Assembly: GCA_009783265.1 (NCBI GenBank)
Contig: WRHM01000008.1
Span: forward strand, 1-64,000
Reading direction: 5' to 3'
Length of the DNA: 64,000 nt
Source of the DNA: Oscillospiraceae bacterium
GTDB taxonomy: Bacteria; Bacillota; Clostridia; Oscillospirales; WRJC01
In this document: positions 51,508 to 60,490 of the stretch, in pieces
Layout of the letters: the number at the start of each line of letters is the position of its first letter
How positions within the stretch are numbered: position 1 is the first letter of the stretch
The notes under the pieces: model-generated
What the model was told of the DNA's origin: nothing
The model's database searches: none
The model's input: the letters and a program-made list of their open reading frames with translations, nothing else
Position numbers and translations under genes: made by a program

Positions 51508-52602
51508 ATGAAAAGCAGGGAGAGAATACTTGCGACTTTGCTGGGCAAAAAAACCGACCGCGCACCATATACTTCAGGAATGGGAATGTGGCATTCGACA
51601 TTTGAAAGATGGCGTGAAGAATCCGGCGATAAAAACTTAGATATACAGGAATATTTCGGGTTTGACGAAGGGATAAGCTATACGGCAGACTGGGTTATGA
51701 GACTCGGAGTAAATCCGTGGTTTACCGAAGAGATATTAGAAACGAGGGAAAATTCTGTTGTAAGGCGCGCCGCCAACGGCGTTGTCAGGGAAGAATTAAA
51801 AAGCAATCTGGGAGAAACCCTGCCGAATTATCTTGATTATCCGGTCAAAGACTGGGACAGCTGGAAAAAACTCAAAGAAGAAAGGCTAAATCCCGAAAAC
51901 CCGACGCGCATTCCGGAAAATATAACAGAACTCGCCGGGAATTTAAACAACGGCAGTTATTTTCTCGCTTTAGGAGGCTATCCCTACGGGCTTTTCGGAA
52001 CGTGCAGGGAATTTATGGGGGTCGAAGGGCTTCTTATCGCATTTATCGAAGAACCGGAACTTGTTTTTGACATGATGAATCATCTTACTGATTTATGGCT
52101 TTATGTTTACGCAGAAGCTGTAAAATATATAAAATTCGATATGATTCACATCTGGGAGGATATGTCCGGAAAGCAGGGCTCGCTTATTTCCCCTGAGATG
52201 ATAAAAAAATTCATGCTGCCGAATTACAGGCGTATCTCACAGTTCTGCAAAGACAACGGAATAGAAATATTATCTGTAGATACCGACGGAAATGTCGATG
52301 AATTAGTGCCGTTGTTTATGTCAGCCGGAGTAAATTTTATATATCCGTTTGAAGTTGCGGCAGGCAGCGATATTTTAGAATTCAGGAAAAAATATCCTGA
52401 GCTTGCTATTATGGGCGGCATAGACAAGCGCGAAATAGCGAAAACAAAAAAAGAGATAGACAAACAAATGGAGATAATCTGCGAAATGCTGGGTTACGGC
52501 AGATATATCCCCTCGGTCGATCATCTTGTTCACCCGGAAGTATCATGGGAAAACTTTTGTTATTTTAACAAATGCCTGAAAGAAATCACGCATAATGGAT
52601 GA
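51508..52602 (+). CDS. URO-D family methyltransferase-like protein
   Basis: A 364-residue uroporphyrinogen decarboxylase-superfamily protein with the standard opening SRERILATLLGKKTDRAPY. LDYPVKDWDSWKKLKEE at about 111, IHIWEDMSGKQGSLISPEMI at about 212, GIEILSVDTDGN at about 250 and IMGGIDKREIAK at about 300 follow. The His-Cys metal pair of the other copy (24728) is replaced by the DTDGN sequence, so the two copies probably differ in substrate. It overlaps the kinase gene that follows. Confidence 0.85.
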   Translation: MKSRERILATLLGKKTDRAPYTSGMGMWHSTFERWREESGDKNLDIQEYFGFDEGISYTADWVMRLGVNPWFTEEILETRENSVVRRAANGVVREELKSNLGETLPNYLDYPVKDWDSWKKLKEERLNPENPTRIPENITELAGNLNNGSYFLALGGYPYGLFGTCREFMGVEGLLIAFIEEPELVFDMMNHLTDLWLYVYAEAVKYIKFDMIHIWEDMSGKQGSLISPEMIKKFMLPNYRRISQFCKDNGIEILSVDTDGNVDELVPLFMSAGVNFIYPFEVAAGSDILEFRKKYPELAIMGGIDKREIAKTKKEIDKQMEIICEMLGYGRYIPSVDHLVHPEVSWENFCYFNKCLKEITHNG

Positions 52603-53347
52603 CGAAAAAATAATATATAATTTTAACGTAAATTCTTTTAATATAAAAGCCGAATATTATAATCGCGATATAAACGATATTTTTATCCCGTTGGTTCGGC
52701 GGCTTGATAAGATCAGACAAAACTCCGGACGAAGAATAATCGTTTATTTGGCCGGACCGTGCGGCTCAGGCAAAACAACGATTTCGCTTCTGCTTGAATC
52801 ATTGGCTCTCGCCAATACGGGCAGTTCCGCACAGGCTGTAGGCATAGACGGGTTTCATTTCTGCACAGAATATCTGAACAGTCATTATTTATACAAAAAC
52901 GGCAATAAAATATTGATGCGCGATATAAAAGGCAGCGCGGAAACGTATGATTTTGAAAAATTGCATAATAAAATAATCGGGTTAAAACACGGCGATATAT
53001 ACTGGCCGTTTTATGACAGGAATATTCATGATGTTGTTGAAGGTGCTACTTTTGTAAACGGACAAATTATAATTATCGAAGGGAACTGGCTTTTGTTAAA
53101 CGAACCACCTTGGCGGGAACTTGTAAAGTTATGCGATTACAGTATATTTATTGAGGCGGCTTGGAAAACGCTTATCAGCCGTCTGACTGATAGAAAAATA
53201 ATGGGCGGATTGAACGCAGAAACAGCAAAAAAATTTGTGATGCGGAGCGACGTCGATAATATAAAGCGAATATTAAACCGCAGGCTTGAATGCGATTTTA
53301 AATTGCAAATGCAGGAAAACGGCAGTTTTGCCATAAACAACAGTTAA
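52595..53347 (+). CDS. Nucleoside/phosphoribulokinase-type P-loop kinase
   Basis: A 250-residue protein with Walker A motif LAGPCGSGKTTIS at about 49-61, GIDGFHF at about 85 and IIIEGNWLLL at about 150. This is the pattern of the phosphoribulokinase/uridine kinase/pantothenate kinase family, and of related bacterial fructose-linked kinases. The substrate is unknown. The start at 52595 lies eight bases inside the URO-D gene, so both are translated together and may serve the same pathway. Confidence 0.82.
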   Translation: MDDEKIIYNFNVNSFNIKAEYYNRDINDIFIPLVRRLDKIRQNSGRRIIVYLAGPCGSGKTTISLLLESLALANTGSSAQAVGIDGFHFCTEYLNSHYLYKNGNKILMRDIKGSAETYDFEKLHNKIIGLKHGDIYWPFYDRNIHDVVEGATFVNGQIIIIEGNWLLLNEPPWRELVKLCDYSIFIEAAWKTLISRLTDRKIMGGLNAETAKKFVMRSDVDNIKRILNRRLECDFKLQMQENGSFAINNS

Positions 53348-53386
53348 TCTATTTGTTTATTTTTGAAAGCATAAAATTTTCTTTTT

Positions 53387-55795
53387 TTACATCACACGAT
53401 ATACTCTCAGCCCCACGTTTTGTAACTGAGGTATAATATTTTCAGCAATATCGCGGTCTTTTTTCTTTTCTTCTTCAGGCAGTTCTTCCCAGGATAATAG
53501 GCACGGGTGCGTCGGATTTGGTTTGGCGTCAGGGTCTTTCACGAGACCGTATACCCAGCCGTCGATTATTTTTCCGTTCATCCAAACTTCATGCGCGCGG
53601 ATTGCCAGCCGTTCAATTTCGTTTGAATTAAAATTGTCCACAGTCTCAAAAATAGTCTTAGCCTTAGGGTCGGCGGCGTCATAATCACAGACAATCACAT
53701 CTAAAAACTGCGGGATTTCCTGTGCCTGACGGCGGTTATCTTCCTGTATATTTCCCGGCAGCTTTTCCCATGCCATATTATTGCTGCTATCCGGATTTTC
53801 TTCACAGAATGCCGAATGGATCTTCTTTGCGAGATCCTCCAGTTTGCTTTGCAGAGTGACGTCTTTTTGTACCAGCGCGAGAAAAGCCCTGCCGTCAACA
53901 TGCAAATTTAATTGGGCTTCGCTGGGCAGGCAAGCGGCATTGATCATACCGTCAACTGAATGGCTCATATCTAAAATCTGTTTCATGCTCCTTGCCCCAT
54001 GACGGTATTCCGGAATAAGCAGCATAGCTTCACGAACGTTTTTAGAAAGCCTTAGTTTAGCCTGTGCAAGTTGCCCATTTAGCAAAACAGCGCGGCGCAG
54101 CAAAAAGTTAGAATCTTTTACATCGCGCTTATTAGGTCCGAGAATATCCAGCGTTCCACGCAGGCGGCTGACAAAATCCGGTCCTTTCGCGTTTTTGAAT
54201 TTTATATACTCCGGATTATCTTCTTTCAGGTTCATGGGTCTTTCAAAATCGGCAAAGCAGGATTTTGTTCCTCCGGCAAATACCAGTATGCACTTACCGA
54301 TAGGGTGGGTGCCGGTTCCGTCATTCATCAGGCCGTCCTGCATAGGCATGAGAAAACTTTTCAGCCAGCCCAATTCCACATCGCCCCGGCGAGAATCGAA
54401 TTCATCAAAAAACACCAGCGGCAGCTTGCCCTGCAAAACAAGACTGCGCACATCCTGAAATGCCCTTGCGACATCGTCCTCGCTGCGGAACTGTGAAACG
54501 TTATATTCTTTTTTGACTATATTTTTAGATAAAGCCCCTGCAATTTGTTTAACGCCAAAAGATTTCCCCGCTCCGGGAGGACCAAATACCGCAAGCGATA
54601 ACGGGCATATATCGTCGTTTTCGCCGAAGTTTTTTTCCGCGTATTCTTTTATTGCGCTATAAATATCCTGATAAGACTCTATTTCCCGGCGATCGACAGT
54701 AGTCAGATAATTGAATGTCAAACGAGGTAAAGCAGTGGGCGGGCCATCTTCAAAAAAGTTGTATTCACGAATCATATCCCACATTGAGCGGAATCCTGAA
54801 ATAGAATCACGCGCGATACACCAGTCGGCATCCACTTCGCCGCTTGTTTTATCAACAGGGATTTCGATGGCTTTATTTCCGGCCGGCGAACCTTCGCCAG
54901 CAAAAATCAGCCCTTCAGTACCGGATTTTTCAAATAATTGAATTTCGTCGTTATTCAGTACATATCCGCACCCCAGCAGCTTGCCGCCAACCCGCAGGAT
55001 TCGATGCACATCATCAATCTCATTCATAGCATTAAACTGCCGTGCGGCTTCCGCCGCCATCACCGTAAAGGCGTCGGGCATTATTCCGGGCGATTTCTCA
55101 TGGTCATAACGCTGTGCGCCCTCGCTTAACCCGTTGTGCAGATACAACTCAGCAACTGTACCGCTATTTTTATTTTTTAGTAATATTGCTCCGTCTTCCG
55201 AGAAGAGAATTAATATCTCCGGTACTTGCAATAATGTCATCAAATCTGCATTGTTGCGTAACTGGCGCAGCAAATCAATAACTGTGCGCTCCCACGAAAT
55301 CCCTCTGCTGATCATCGCGCCGTTGCGCCATTGCCGCAGTAAATCCGCGTCTAATACAAGAGTATCGATATTTCTGATTTGCTTTTCATCGGGTAATGCG
55401 TTTTGGGATACCCACAATACCGGGCCGGTATCCGGCAAAGACAGCTTGCTCCAATCGCAGGGATCTTCAGCCCAAGCAATGATTTTCTGTCCATCTGTCC
55501 CGAACAAAACAGGCACACGGCTGCCTTCTATGAAGCCTTCCTGACAGTGCACGGCATAATAGTCGCGGTCACCGCCTTTTTTTTGTTTGATTTTATATCT
55601 ATAAAGTCGCAGACGCTCACGGGTCGCATTGTTATCAAGCTTAGCCTCAATCCCCAATAATTGCGCCAACAAAGCCGCACCGCCGGGCATGTGAAATTCC
55701 CGGCATTTATAATTTGAATTATATTGTTTGAGTTCAGTATATGAAAATATTTTATCCCATGCGTGCCCAATAATTATATAATCCGTATTTATCAT
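53387..55795 (-). CDS. Ribokinase-like + AAA+ ATPase + RyR domain fusion
   Basis: An 802-residue fusion. Residues about 1-270 look like a PfkB/ribokinase-type domain: an N-terminal GGAALLAQLL, ISRGISWERTVIDLL, then ILFSEDGAILL and GIMPDAFTVMAAEAARQF in the place of the ATP loop, without the usual GDxF motif. A AAA+ ATPase spans about 370-620 with Walker A FGPPGAGKS (Lys411), Walker B LVFFDEFD (Asp464-Glu465) and an LVFAGGTKS sensor-like strand. Residues 725-802 match the RyR repeat: AIRAHEVWMNGKIIDGWVYG, HPCLLSWEELPEEEK and DRD. It has no signal peptide, stands alone, starts after GAGGAG, and its GC is higher than that of its neighbours. A sensor or defence role is inferred. Confidence 0.85.
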   Translation of the reverse strand: MINTDYIIIGHAWDKIFSYTELKQYNSNYKCREFHMPGGAALLAQLLGIEAKLDNNATRERLRLYRYKIKQKKGGDRDYYAVHCQEGFIEGSRVPVLFGTDGQKIIAWAEDPCDWSKLSLPDTGPVLWVSQNALPDEKQIRNIDTLVLDADLLRQWRNGAMISRGISWERTVIDLLRQLRNNADLMTLLQVPEILILFSEDGAILLKNKNSGTVAELYLHNGLSEGAQRYDHEKSPGIMPDAFTVMAAEAARQFNAMNEIDDVHRILRVGGKLLGCGYVLNNDEIQLFEKSGTEGLIFAGEGSPAGNKAIEIPVDKTSGEVDADWCIARDSISGFRSMWDMIREYNFFEDGPPTALPRLTFNYLTTVDRREIESYQDIYSAIKEYAEKNFGENDDICPLSLAVFGPPGAGKSFGVKQIAGALSKNIVKKEYNVSQFRSEDDVARAFQDVRSLVLQGKLPLVFFDEFDSRRGDVELGWLKSFLMPMQDGLMNDGTGTHPIGKCILVFAGGTKSCFADFERPMNLKEDNPEYIKFKNAKGPDFVSRLRGTLDILGPNKRDVKDSNFLLRRAVLLNGQLAQAKLRLSKNVREAMLLIPEYRHGARSMKQILDMSHSVDGMINAACLPSEAQLNLHVDGRAFLALVQKDVTLQSKLEDLAKKIHSAFCEENPDSSNNMAWEKLPGNIQEDNRRQAQEIPQFLDVIVCDYDAADPKAKTIFETVDNFNSNEIERLAIRAHEVWMNGKIIDGWVYGLVKDPDAKPNPTHPCLLSWEELPEEEKKKDRDIAENIIPQLQNVGLRVYRVM

Positions 55796-56015
55796 TTTTA
55801 CTCCTCTATACAGTTTTCAGTTTTGATAATTTTATAATAGATATTTTATCATATTTTTTATATTTATGCAAGAGGCATATTTTTAATAAATTATTTAATT
55901 TAAAGAAATTTCACAAAAAATGCTTTACTTGTGTTTTAAATATCATATATAATTTATAATCGATATATGGATTAAAATAAACAAATTTACAGGAATTTAA
56001 CGAGGTTATTCAGCT

Positions 56016-56516
56016 ATGAAAATAACAGAATGCGACGAAAATCAATTTGTTGCCGATTTTTTCCCGATGATAGTGGATTTATGGTATGCTGACAAATATA
56101 ATCCCAAAAACGAACAGCATGTCGCATGGGTAAAACGAAAAATCCACGTCACATTCGAGGATTTCAGCGTGGCTTTGTGTGCATACACAGATGAAAATGA
56201 GCCGATAGGATTTTTCTGGTATAAACATGACACAGGGTTAGAAAACGTAAGATTTTGCGGGAAAGACGCGCATATAATTTCCTGCGGACTGTTTGATAAA
56301 TTCCAGAGGCGGGGCATCGGAACAATATTACTTGACGAAGTATGCAAAAGAATAAAAGAAAACGGCGGCGAATGCTTATATACAGACACATATACGGCAA
56401 ACGACGATTCTATGATGTTTTATATAAAACGCAAGTTTATACCCGTGGCGTTGCTTCCGGGACTGAACGGAATCGACGACGACGGTCAGGTATTTATGTA
56501 TAAAAAGTTAAAATAA
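56016..56516 (+). CDS. GNAT family N-acetyltransferase
   Basis: A 166-residue GCN5-related acetyltransferase. The acetyl-CoA motif reads FDKFQRRGIGTILLDEVCKRI at about 92-112, where R-R-G-I-G is the R-x-x-G-x-G/A loop. SVALCAYTDENEPIGFFWY and DDSMMFYIKRKFIPV fit the fold on either side. The acceptor is unknown. It starts after CGAGG, in a gap of 220 bp behind the divergent RyR gene. Confidence 0.85.
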   Translation: MKITECDENQFVADFFPMIVDLWYADKYNPKNEQHVAWVKRKIHVTFEDFSVALCAYTDENEPIGFFWYKHDTGLENVRFCGKDAHIISCGLFDKFQRRGIGTILLDEVCKRIKENGGECLYTDTYTANDDSMMFYIKRKFIPVALLPGLNGIDDDGQVFMYKKLK

Positions 56517-56553
56517 GAAAATTTAAAAAAATCAAGAAAATAGGAGTGTTCGC

Positions 56554-57408
56554 ATGTATAAGTCACTAAACACCGGCAATGTAAATATAAACGCAAACGG
56601 TTTTGCGCAGACGCTTGCGTTAGCGCGCAATCATGGTTTCGGCGCAGTAAGCTACAGCCCGGCTTCATTAGAAGCAGAAAAGATCGACACTTTTGAAGCT
56701 TTAGACTTAATGGGGCAATACGGCATGATTATTTCTGATTTCGGACTGCCTGTGCAGATAAAAAGCAAAGATGAATTTGACAAGAGTTTTTCATCGCTGG
56801 AGCCCGTAGCCCGCGCGGCTTCCAGACTGGGAATACGCCGTTGCTGCACATGGATGTTAAGTTTCTCCAATGATTTTGAATACGCCGAAAATTTTACGCG
56901 TCATACCGATATGTTCAGGCTTATATCAGAAGTGCTTAACGAATATGGTATTTTATTCGGCGTTGAATTTTTAGGTCCAAAAACTATAATTAAATCCGGC
57001 AAATATCCGTTTATACATACTCTTGAGCAATTAATGGAATTATGCGACGCAGTCGGAACCGGTAATATGGGCGTATTGCTTGATGCGCACCATTGTTACT
57101 GCTCAGGATTAAAAGGCGGGGATTTTACTAAATATATCCGTAACGAGCGTGAAATAGTTCTGGTGCATTTGAATGACGACGCGCAGAATATGCCAATAGA
57201 AGAAATAAAAGATTCGCCGCGTTATTACCCCGGCGAGCCGGGAAGCGGCGGCAATGATCTGCGCGGATTTATGAATGCTTTAAAACAGATAAAATATACC
57301 GGCCCAATAATAGTCGAACCTTTCAGCGAGGCTTTAAAAGAAATGCAAGACAATGATAAAATTGCACAAATAATATCCGAAAGCATTGATTCTGTATGGC
57401 CTCTATAA
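56554..57408 (+). CDS. Sugar phosphate isomerase/epimerase (xylose isomerase-like TIM barrel)
   Basis: A 284-residue TIM-barrel protein with the metal-site series GVEFLGPKT (Glu) at about 135, LLDAHHCYCSG (Asp-x-H) at about 172, LVHLNDDAQN (His-x-Asp) at about 195, and IIVEPFSEAL (Glu) near the end. The GEPGSGGNDLRGF loop is typical of inosose/hydroxypyruvate isomerase relatives. The substrate cannot be determined. It starts after AGGAG, 37 bp behind the acetyltransferase gene. Confidence 0.85.
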   Translation: MYKSLNTGNVNINANGFAQTLALARNHGFGAVSYSPASLEAEKIDTFEALDLMGQYGMIISDFGLPVQIKSKDEFDKSFSSLEPVARAASRLGIRRCCTWMLSFSNDFEYAENFTRHTDMFRLISEVLNEYGILFGVEFLGPKTIIKSGKYPFIHTLEQLMELCDAVGTGNMGVLLDAHHCYCSGLKGGDFTKYIRNEREIVLVHLNDDAQNMPIEEIKDSPRYYPGEPGSGGNDLRGFMNALKQIKYTGPIIVEPFSEALKEMQDNDKIAQIISESIDSVWPL

Positions 57409-57424
57409 AACCAAGCCTTTGAAA

Positions 57425-57470
57425 TAAAAAAATTCCGGTACACTTTTTGGGCAGTGCGCCGGAATTTTTT
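57425..57470. terminator. Bidirectional rho-independent terminator
   Basis: AAAAAATTCCGG and CCGGAATTTTTT enclose a small inner hairpin; there is an A run before and a T run after, so it can serve both the epimerase gene and the convergent BlaR1-like gene. Confidence 0.9.
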
Positions 57471-57485
57471 CGGATAATTATTACT

Positions 57486-58532
57486 TTAATTCTGTTCGTC
57501 ATAAAAACTTCTTTCCCATTTCGCGAGGTCAGATACGGCGGCGGTTAAAGTTTCGTTCTCCCATTCGGAATGAGATCTACTCGATAATAAATCGCGCTCA
57601 ATAATATCATTTACAGCACACGCCGCGATATTGCCGCGCAAACCCCTGTCGCCCATATTTAATATATCTGTCAGAGCCGGTAATGCGTTTATTCCCATAT
57701 CTAAAATCGCATCATATTCTGTTTGGTGTTCTCTGATATAATTTCCGGTAGCGGACGACATCATTGGCGAGGACATAATAATTTCAAGATTGCGTTCGAT
57801 TATTTCGGCAATACTTTCAGCAGCAAACAGTAACGTTGCATCGTCGGAAGCACCGGAAACATACCGCGCGCCTTTGTCAGCGTATAACGGCACGGTCGCC
57901 GAACGGAATATTAACGCGCCGTCGTCGGCAATATCGAATCGGGCGATTTCTTCGCCGCTCCCATACTTGACTAATAATTCATTGCCAGTAAACGAGTAAA
58001 AACATGGGAATACCAACGCAAAACTGCTGATAGGCGGCGTAGAGAGCCTTGCCGTTCCGTCGTTATACAGCGTAACCGACAACATTTTAGTAAAACTGTC
58101 ATGTTCGGTCGCGTTTTCAAGAATATATTGTCTAAACGGCTTTTCGGGCGGATTACTGCTCATCACCCGCCATACATCATCGCTTTCAACTGCCAGCAGA
58201 TAATCGCGTCCGTGCCCTTTGAGTTCATAAATACGCCATGTGCTGATTTCATCAGTCGCATAACCAATTTCCCTGCCGCGTATTTTATTGGCATTATAAT
58301 TTTCAATATGCGCGACGAAATAATCGGTATCATCCCAAACCAGCTTCATATCTTTAAACCAAAAGGCCGGATTATCCTCATATACCATTTTCATTTCAAT
58401 AAGCGGTTTTGCAGTAGCTTTGTTTACCGCAAATCCAACGCTCAAAGCTGCTACGAGCACGACAGCCGCAATGATAATTATTATTCGCGACGGCTTTTTG
58501 AAATTCAACCAAGAGTGAAATAATTTTTTCAT
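57486..58532 (-). CDS. BlaR1-tail-like membrane protein
   Basis: A 348-residue protein with a short basic N-terminus and one membrane segment at about 20-40 that leaves the rest outside. The stretch ISTWRIYELKGHGRDYLLAVESDDVWRVMSSNPP at about 90-125 is very like the conserved block after the BlaR1/MecR1 sensor domain in Firmicutes. The kinase/peptidase part of BlaR1 is absent. C-terminal repeats of helix type (INALPALTDILNMGDRGLRGNIAACAVNDI) recall a HEAT unit. Function is unknown; a role in envelope sensing is inferred. I prefer ATG 58532 after GGGGGCAG. Confidence 0.6.
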   Translation of the reverse strand: MKKLFHSWLNFKKPSRIIIIIAAVVLVAALSVGFAVNKATAKPLIEMKMVYEDNPAFWFKDMKLVWDDTDYFVAHIENYNANKIRGREIGYATDEISTWRIYELKGHGRDYLLAVESDDVWRVMSSNPPEKPFRQYILENATEHDSFTKMLSVTLYNDGTARLSTPPISSFALVFPCFYSFTGNELLVKYGSGEEIARFDIADDGALIFRSATVPLYADKGARYVSGASDDATLLFAAESIAEIIERNLEIIMSSPMMSSATGNYIREHQTEYDAILDMGINALPALTDILNMGDRGLRGNIAACAVNDIIERDLLSSRSHSEWENETLTAAVSDLAKWERSFYDEQN

Positions 58533-58576
58533 TACTTCTGCCCCCTTTTTCATGTTCTTCTATGTGATATATTATA

Positions 58577-59104
58577 TCATTCTGCTATGCCTGCCTGATG
58601 TTTTAATAAATACCCATGTTCTTCTTTGATAAGTTTCTTGATTTCGCTTATATCATTTGCTTTAATATCCGGTATTTCGAGCGCGACTGCGCCGCAATGC
58701 GACTTGGTTTCGCCGTTGGAAAATGTGTATTTATATACGTGAGTATCAGGCTCTCCCGCGCAATAATCGCACTTGCCGCTCAGACAATTCGCATCGGAAA
58801 AACCCTCTTCCGATATAGCCGCGCATATAATATCGGCGAATCTTTGTGAATACTCCCGGCAAGCTGAAAATCTCAGGGCGAAAAACGGCGATTTGTCTTT
58901 GTTGATTCTTATGCCCGTTTTCGCCATTTGCTTATTGTGCAGGTCATGCTTGAATACTATGTATGACCTTTGTTTGTGCGGATTATATCCCAGTTCCGAC
59001 AAATAAATTATGATTTCATGATATACCGGTCCGATTTCGTCTCCGAACACTGACAGACTCGATAAAAACGAATTTATGAGTTCTTCCTGTTTTTTTGTTT
59101 TCAT
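58577..59104 (-). CDS. Hypothetical protein with CxxC motif
   Basis: A 175-residue soluble protein. Four cysteines lie at CLSGKCDYCAGE (about residue 120), a zinc-knuckle-like arrangement, followed by HVYKYTFSNGETKSHCG. The N-terminal helical half carries many Lys, Tyr and His residues. No known family comes to mind. I choose ATG 59104 after AAAGGA over the earlier ATG at 59131. The neighbours, a BlaR1-tail protein and a divergent APH-like kinase, give no clear hint. Confidence 0.6.
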   Translation of the reverse strand: MKTKKQEELINSFLSSLSVFGDEIGPVYHEIIIYLSELGYNPHKQRSYIVFKHDLHNKQMAKTGIRINKDKSPFFALRFSACREYSQRFADIICAAISEEGFSDANCLSGKCDYCAGEPDTHVYKYTFSNGETKSHCGAVALEIPDIKANDISEIKKLIKEEHGYLLKHQAGIAE

Positions 59105-59318
59105 GCAGATTCGCGTCCTTTCATATTTCATAATAGAAATTATATTTTTATTATAATATATTTATCATAATTTATCAAGCACAACTTGCCTATTAAAAAA
59201 AATTCTCAATTTAAGTGTTTTTTCATTCCGAAAAAATAATTATAATTATTTTTTATCTTTTATTTTTGATTTTATTCTGATATAATAAAAATAAACAAAA
59301 GCGAGGGGATTGCTATTT

Positions 59319-60341
59319 ATGGATATTAATAAAATAACGCTTCTAAAAGCATTGGATAACATGTTCGGTGCTACCGTAACTGATACAATATTCCAAGCCG
59401 AAAAATTACACGGGGGAACTGTCGGAGCCGTTTGCAAAATAAACGGAGAAGCCGTAATTGGCGATAATTCCAAGCGATTATATACTCTTGTGTTAAAAGA
59501 ACAAAAAAAGTGGGAACGCAACGACGACCCTAATTCATGGCGCAGGGAATACGATATTTATCAAAAAATCGGAGATTTATATTCTGTTCTGCCTGATAAT
59601 ATCCGGTTGCCGAAATGCTGGCACGCAGAAGAATTTATGATCGGCGAAACGCCGGCATGGCAAATGTATATGGAATATCTTGACGGTGTGTCGGGTAAGA
59701 ACTTAACTATTGAAATGCTTGAATATGTTATGACGGAATTGGGAAAATTTCAAGGGAATGTGTGTAAATATAAACCAGCCGCACTGCAAAATATCAGTTG
59801 TTTCAGTTCGGACGAATCTTATTATAAAAAAGAAAGATTTATATTTCAGATTAACGAAGTGGCTGAAAATATAAATTCCGATGACTGTGATATGATTCCA
59901 AAACATATACGCGATATGCTCACAAATACAAATAATATAGAAACTACAATGTCATGCATAAAAAATTTCCCGGTGACGTTATGCCACAGGGATATGTGGC
60001 ATACAAACGTTTTTGTTTCAGGCGATATAATCACCCTGATTGACTGGGACTGCACAGGGTGGGGATTTTTAGGCGAGGACGTAATTCAAATGCTCGGCGA
60101 ATTGTTTGACGATAAAGTTTTTGATATTGCTTATTTTGAAGATTACAAAAAACGGCTGTTTTCGGCGTATAAACGCGGGGCTTCGGATTATATCAACATG
60201 GATTTTCTCACGGATAAAATTGTCCGGGATATATATTTTTTATGGGGGAGCGGAATATTCTGGCGGTATAAATATGCCGAAAAAACAGAAGAAAAAAAGC
60301 GTTATATAGATATACTGCAAAAATTTTATGAAATATATTAA
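59319..60341 (+). CDS. Aminoglycoside phosphotransferase-fold kinase
   Basis: A 340-residue protein-kinase-fold phosphotransferase of the APH/choline kinase group. The catalytic loop TLCHRDMWHTNVFV (H-R-D-x-x-x-x-N) is at about 230 and the Mg-binding IDWDCTGWG at about 250. The N-terminal lobe has LHGGTVGAVCKI and TLVLKEQKKW. It may inactivate an aminoglycoside or phosphorylate a small metabolite such as choline or a sugar; it is not close to any named APH I know. I use ATG 59319, ten bases after GAGGGG. Confidence 0.78.
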   Translation: MDINKITLLKALDNMFGATVTDTIFQAEKLHGGTVGAVCKINGEAVIGDNSKRLYTLVLKEQKKWERNDDPNSWRREYDIYQKIGDLYSVLPDNIRLPKCWHAEEFMIGETPAWQMYMEYLDGVSGKNLTIEMLEYVMTELGKFQGNVCKYKPAALQNISCFSSDESYYKKERFIFQINEVAENINSDDCDMIPKHIRDMLTNTNNIETTMSCIKNFPVTLCHRDMWHTNVFVSGDIITLIDWDCTGWGFLGEDVIQMLGELFDDKVFDIAYFEDYKKRLFSAYKRGASDYINMDFLTDKIVRDIYFLWGSGIFWRYKYAEKTEEKKRYIDILQKFYEIY

Positions 60342-60356
60342 AAATAATCGCGTTAT

Positions 60357-60390
60357 ACAGAGACGGACGGTGTTCGTCTCTGTTATGTTT
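60357..60390 (+). terminator. Rho-independent terminator after the APH-like gene
   Basis: ACAGAGACG and CGTCTCTGT pair around a nine-base loop, followed by a T-rich tail. Confidence 0.8.
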
Positions 60391-60434
60391 ATACAAATCT
60401 GACAAAAGATATTTTGTAAATTTTATATATGCTA

Positions 60435-60463
60435 TTGACATCAGCACAAGAGAATGTTATAAT
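60435..60463 (+). promoter_or_regulatory. Consensus sigma-A promoter of the NuoE/NuoF-like operon
   Basis: TTGACA at 60435-60440, a 17-base spacer and TATAAT at 60458-60463, an exact consensus, 28 bases before the first start codon at 60491. Confidence 0.9.
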
Positions 60464-60490
60464 TTTAACAAAGGAGCGTGATTAATTATC

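Noticed and set aside
51763-51795. GTAAGGCGCGCC stretch in the second URO-D gene, resembling the palindromic repeats
   Set aside because: The encoded residues (VVRRAANGVVREEL) fit the normal family pattern at this place, and the TGTAGGG end is not present.
59231-59254. 24-bp perfect AT palindrome upstream of the APH-like gene
   Set aside because: Composed only of A and T in an AT-rich gap; too likely by chance to call an operator or terminator.
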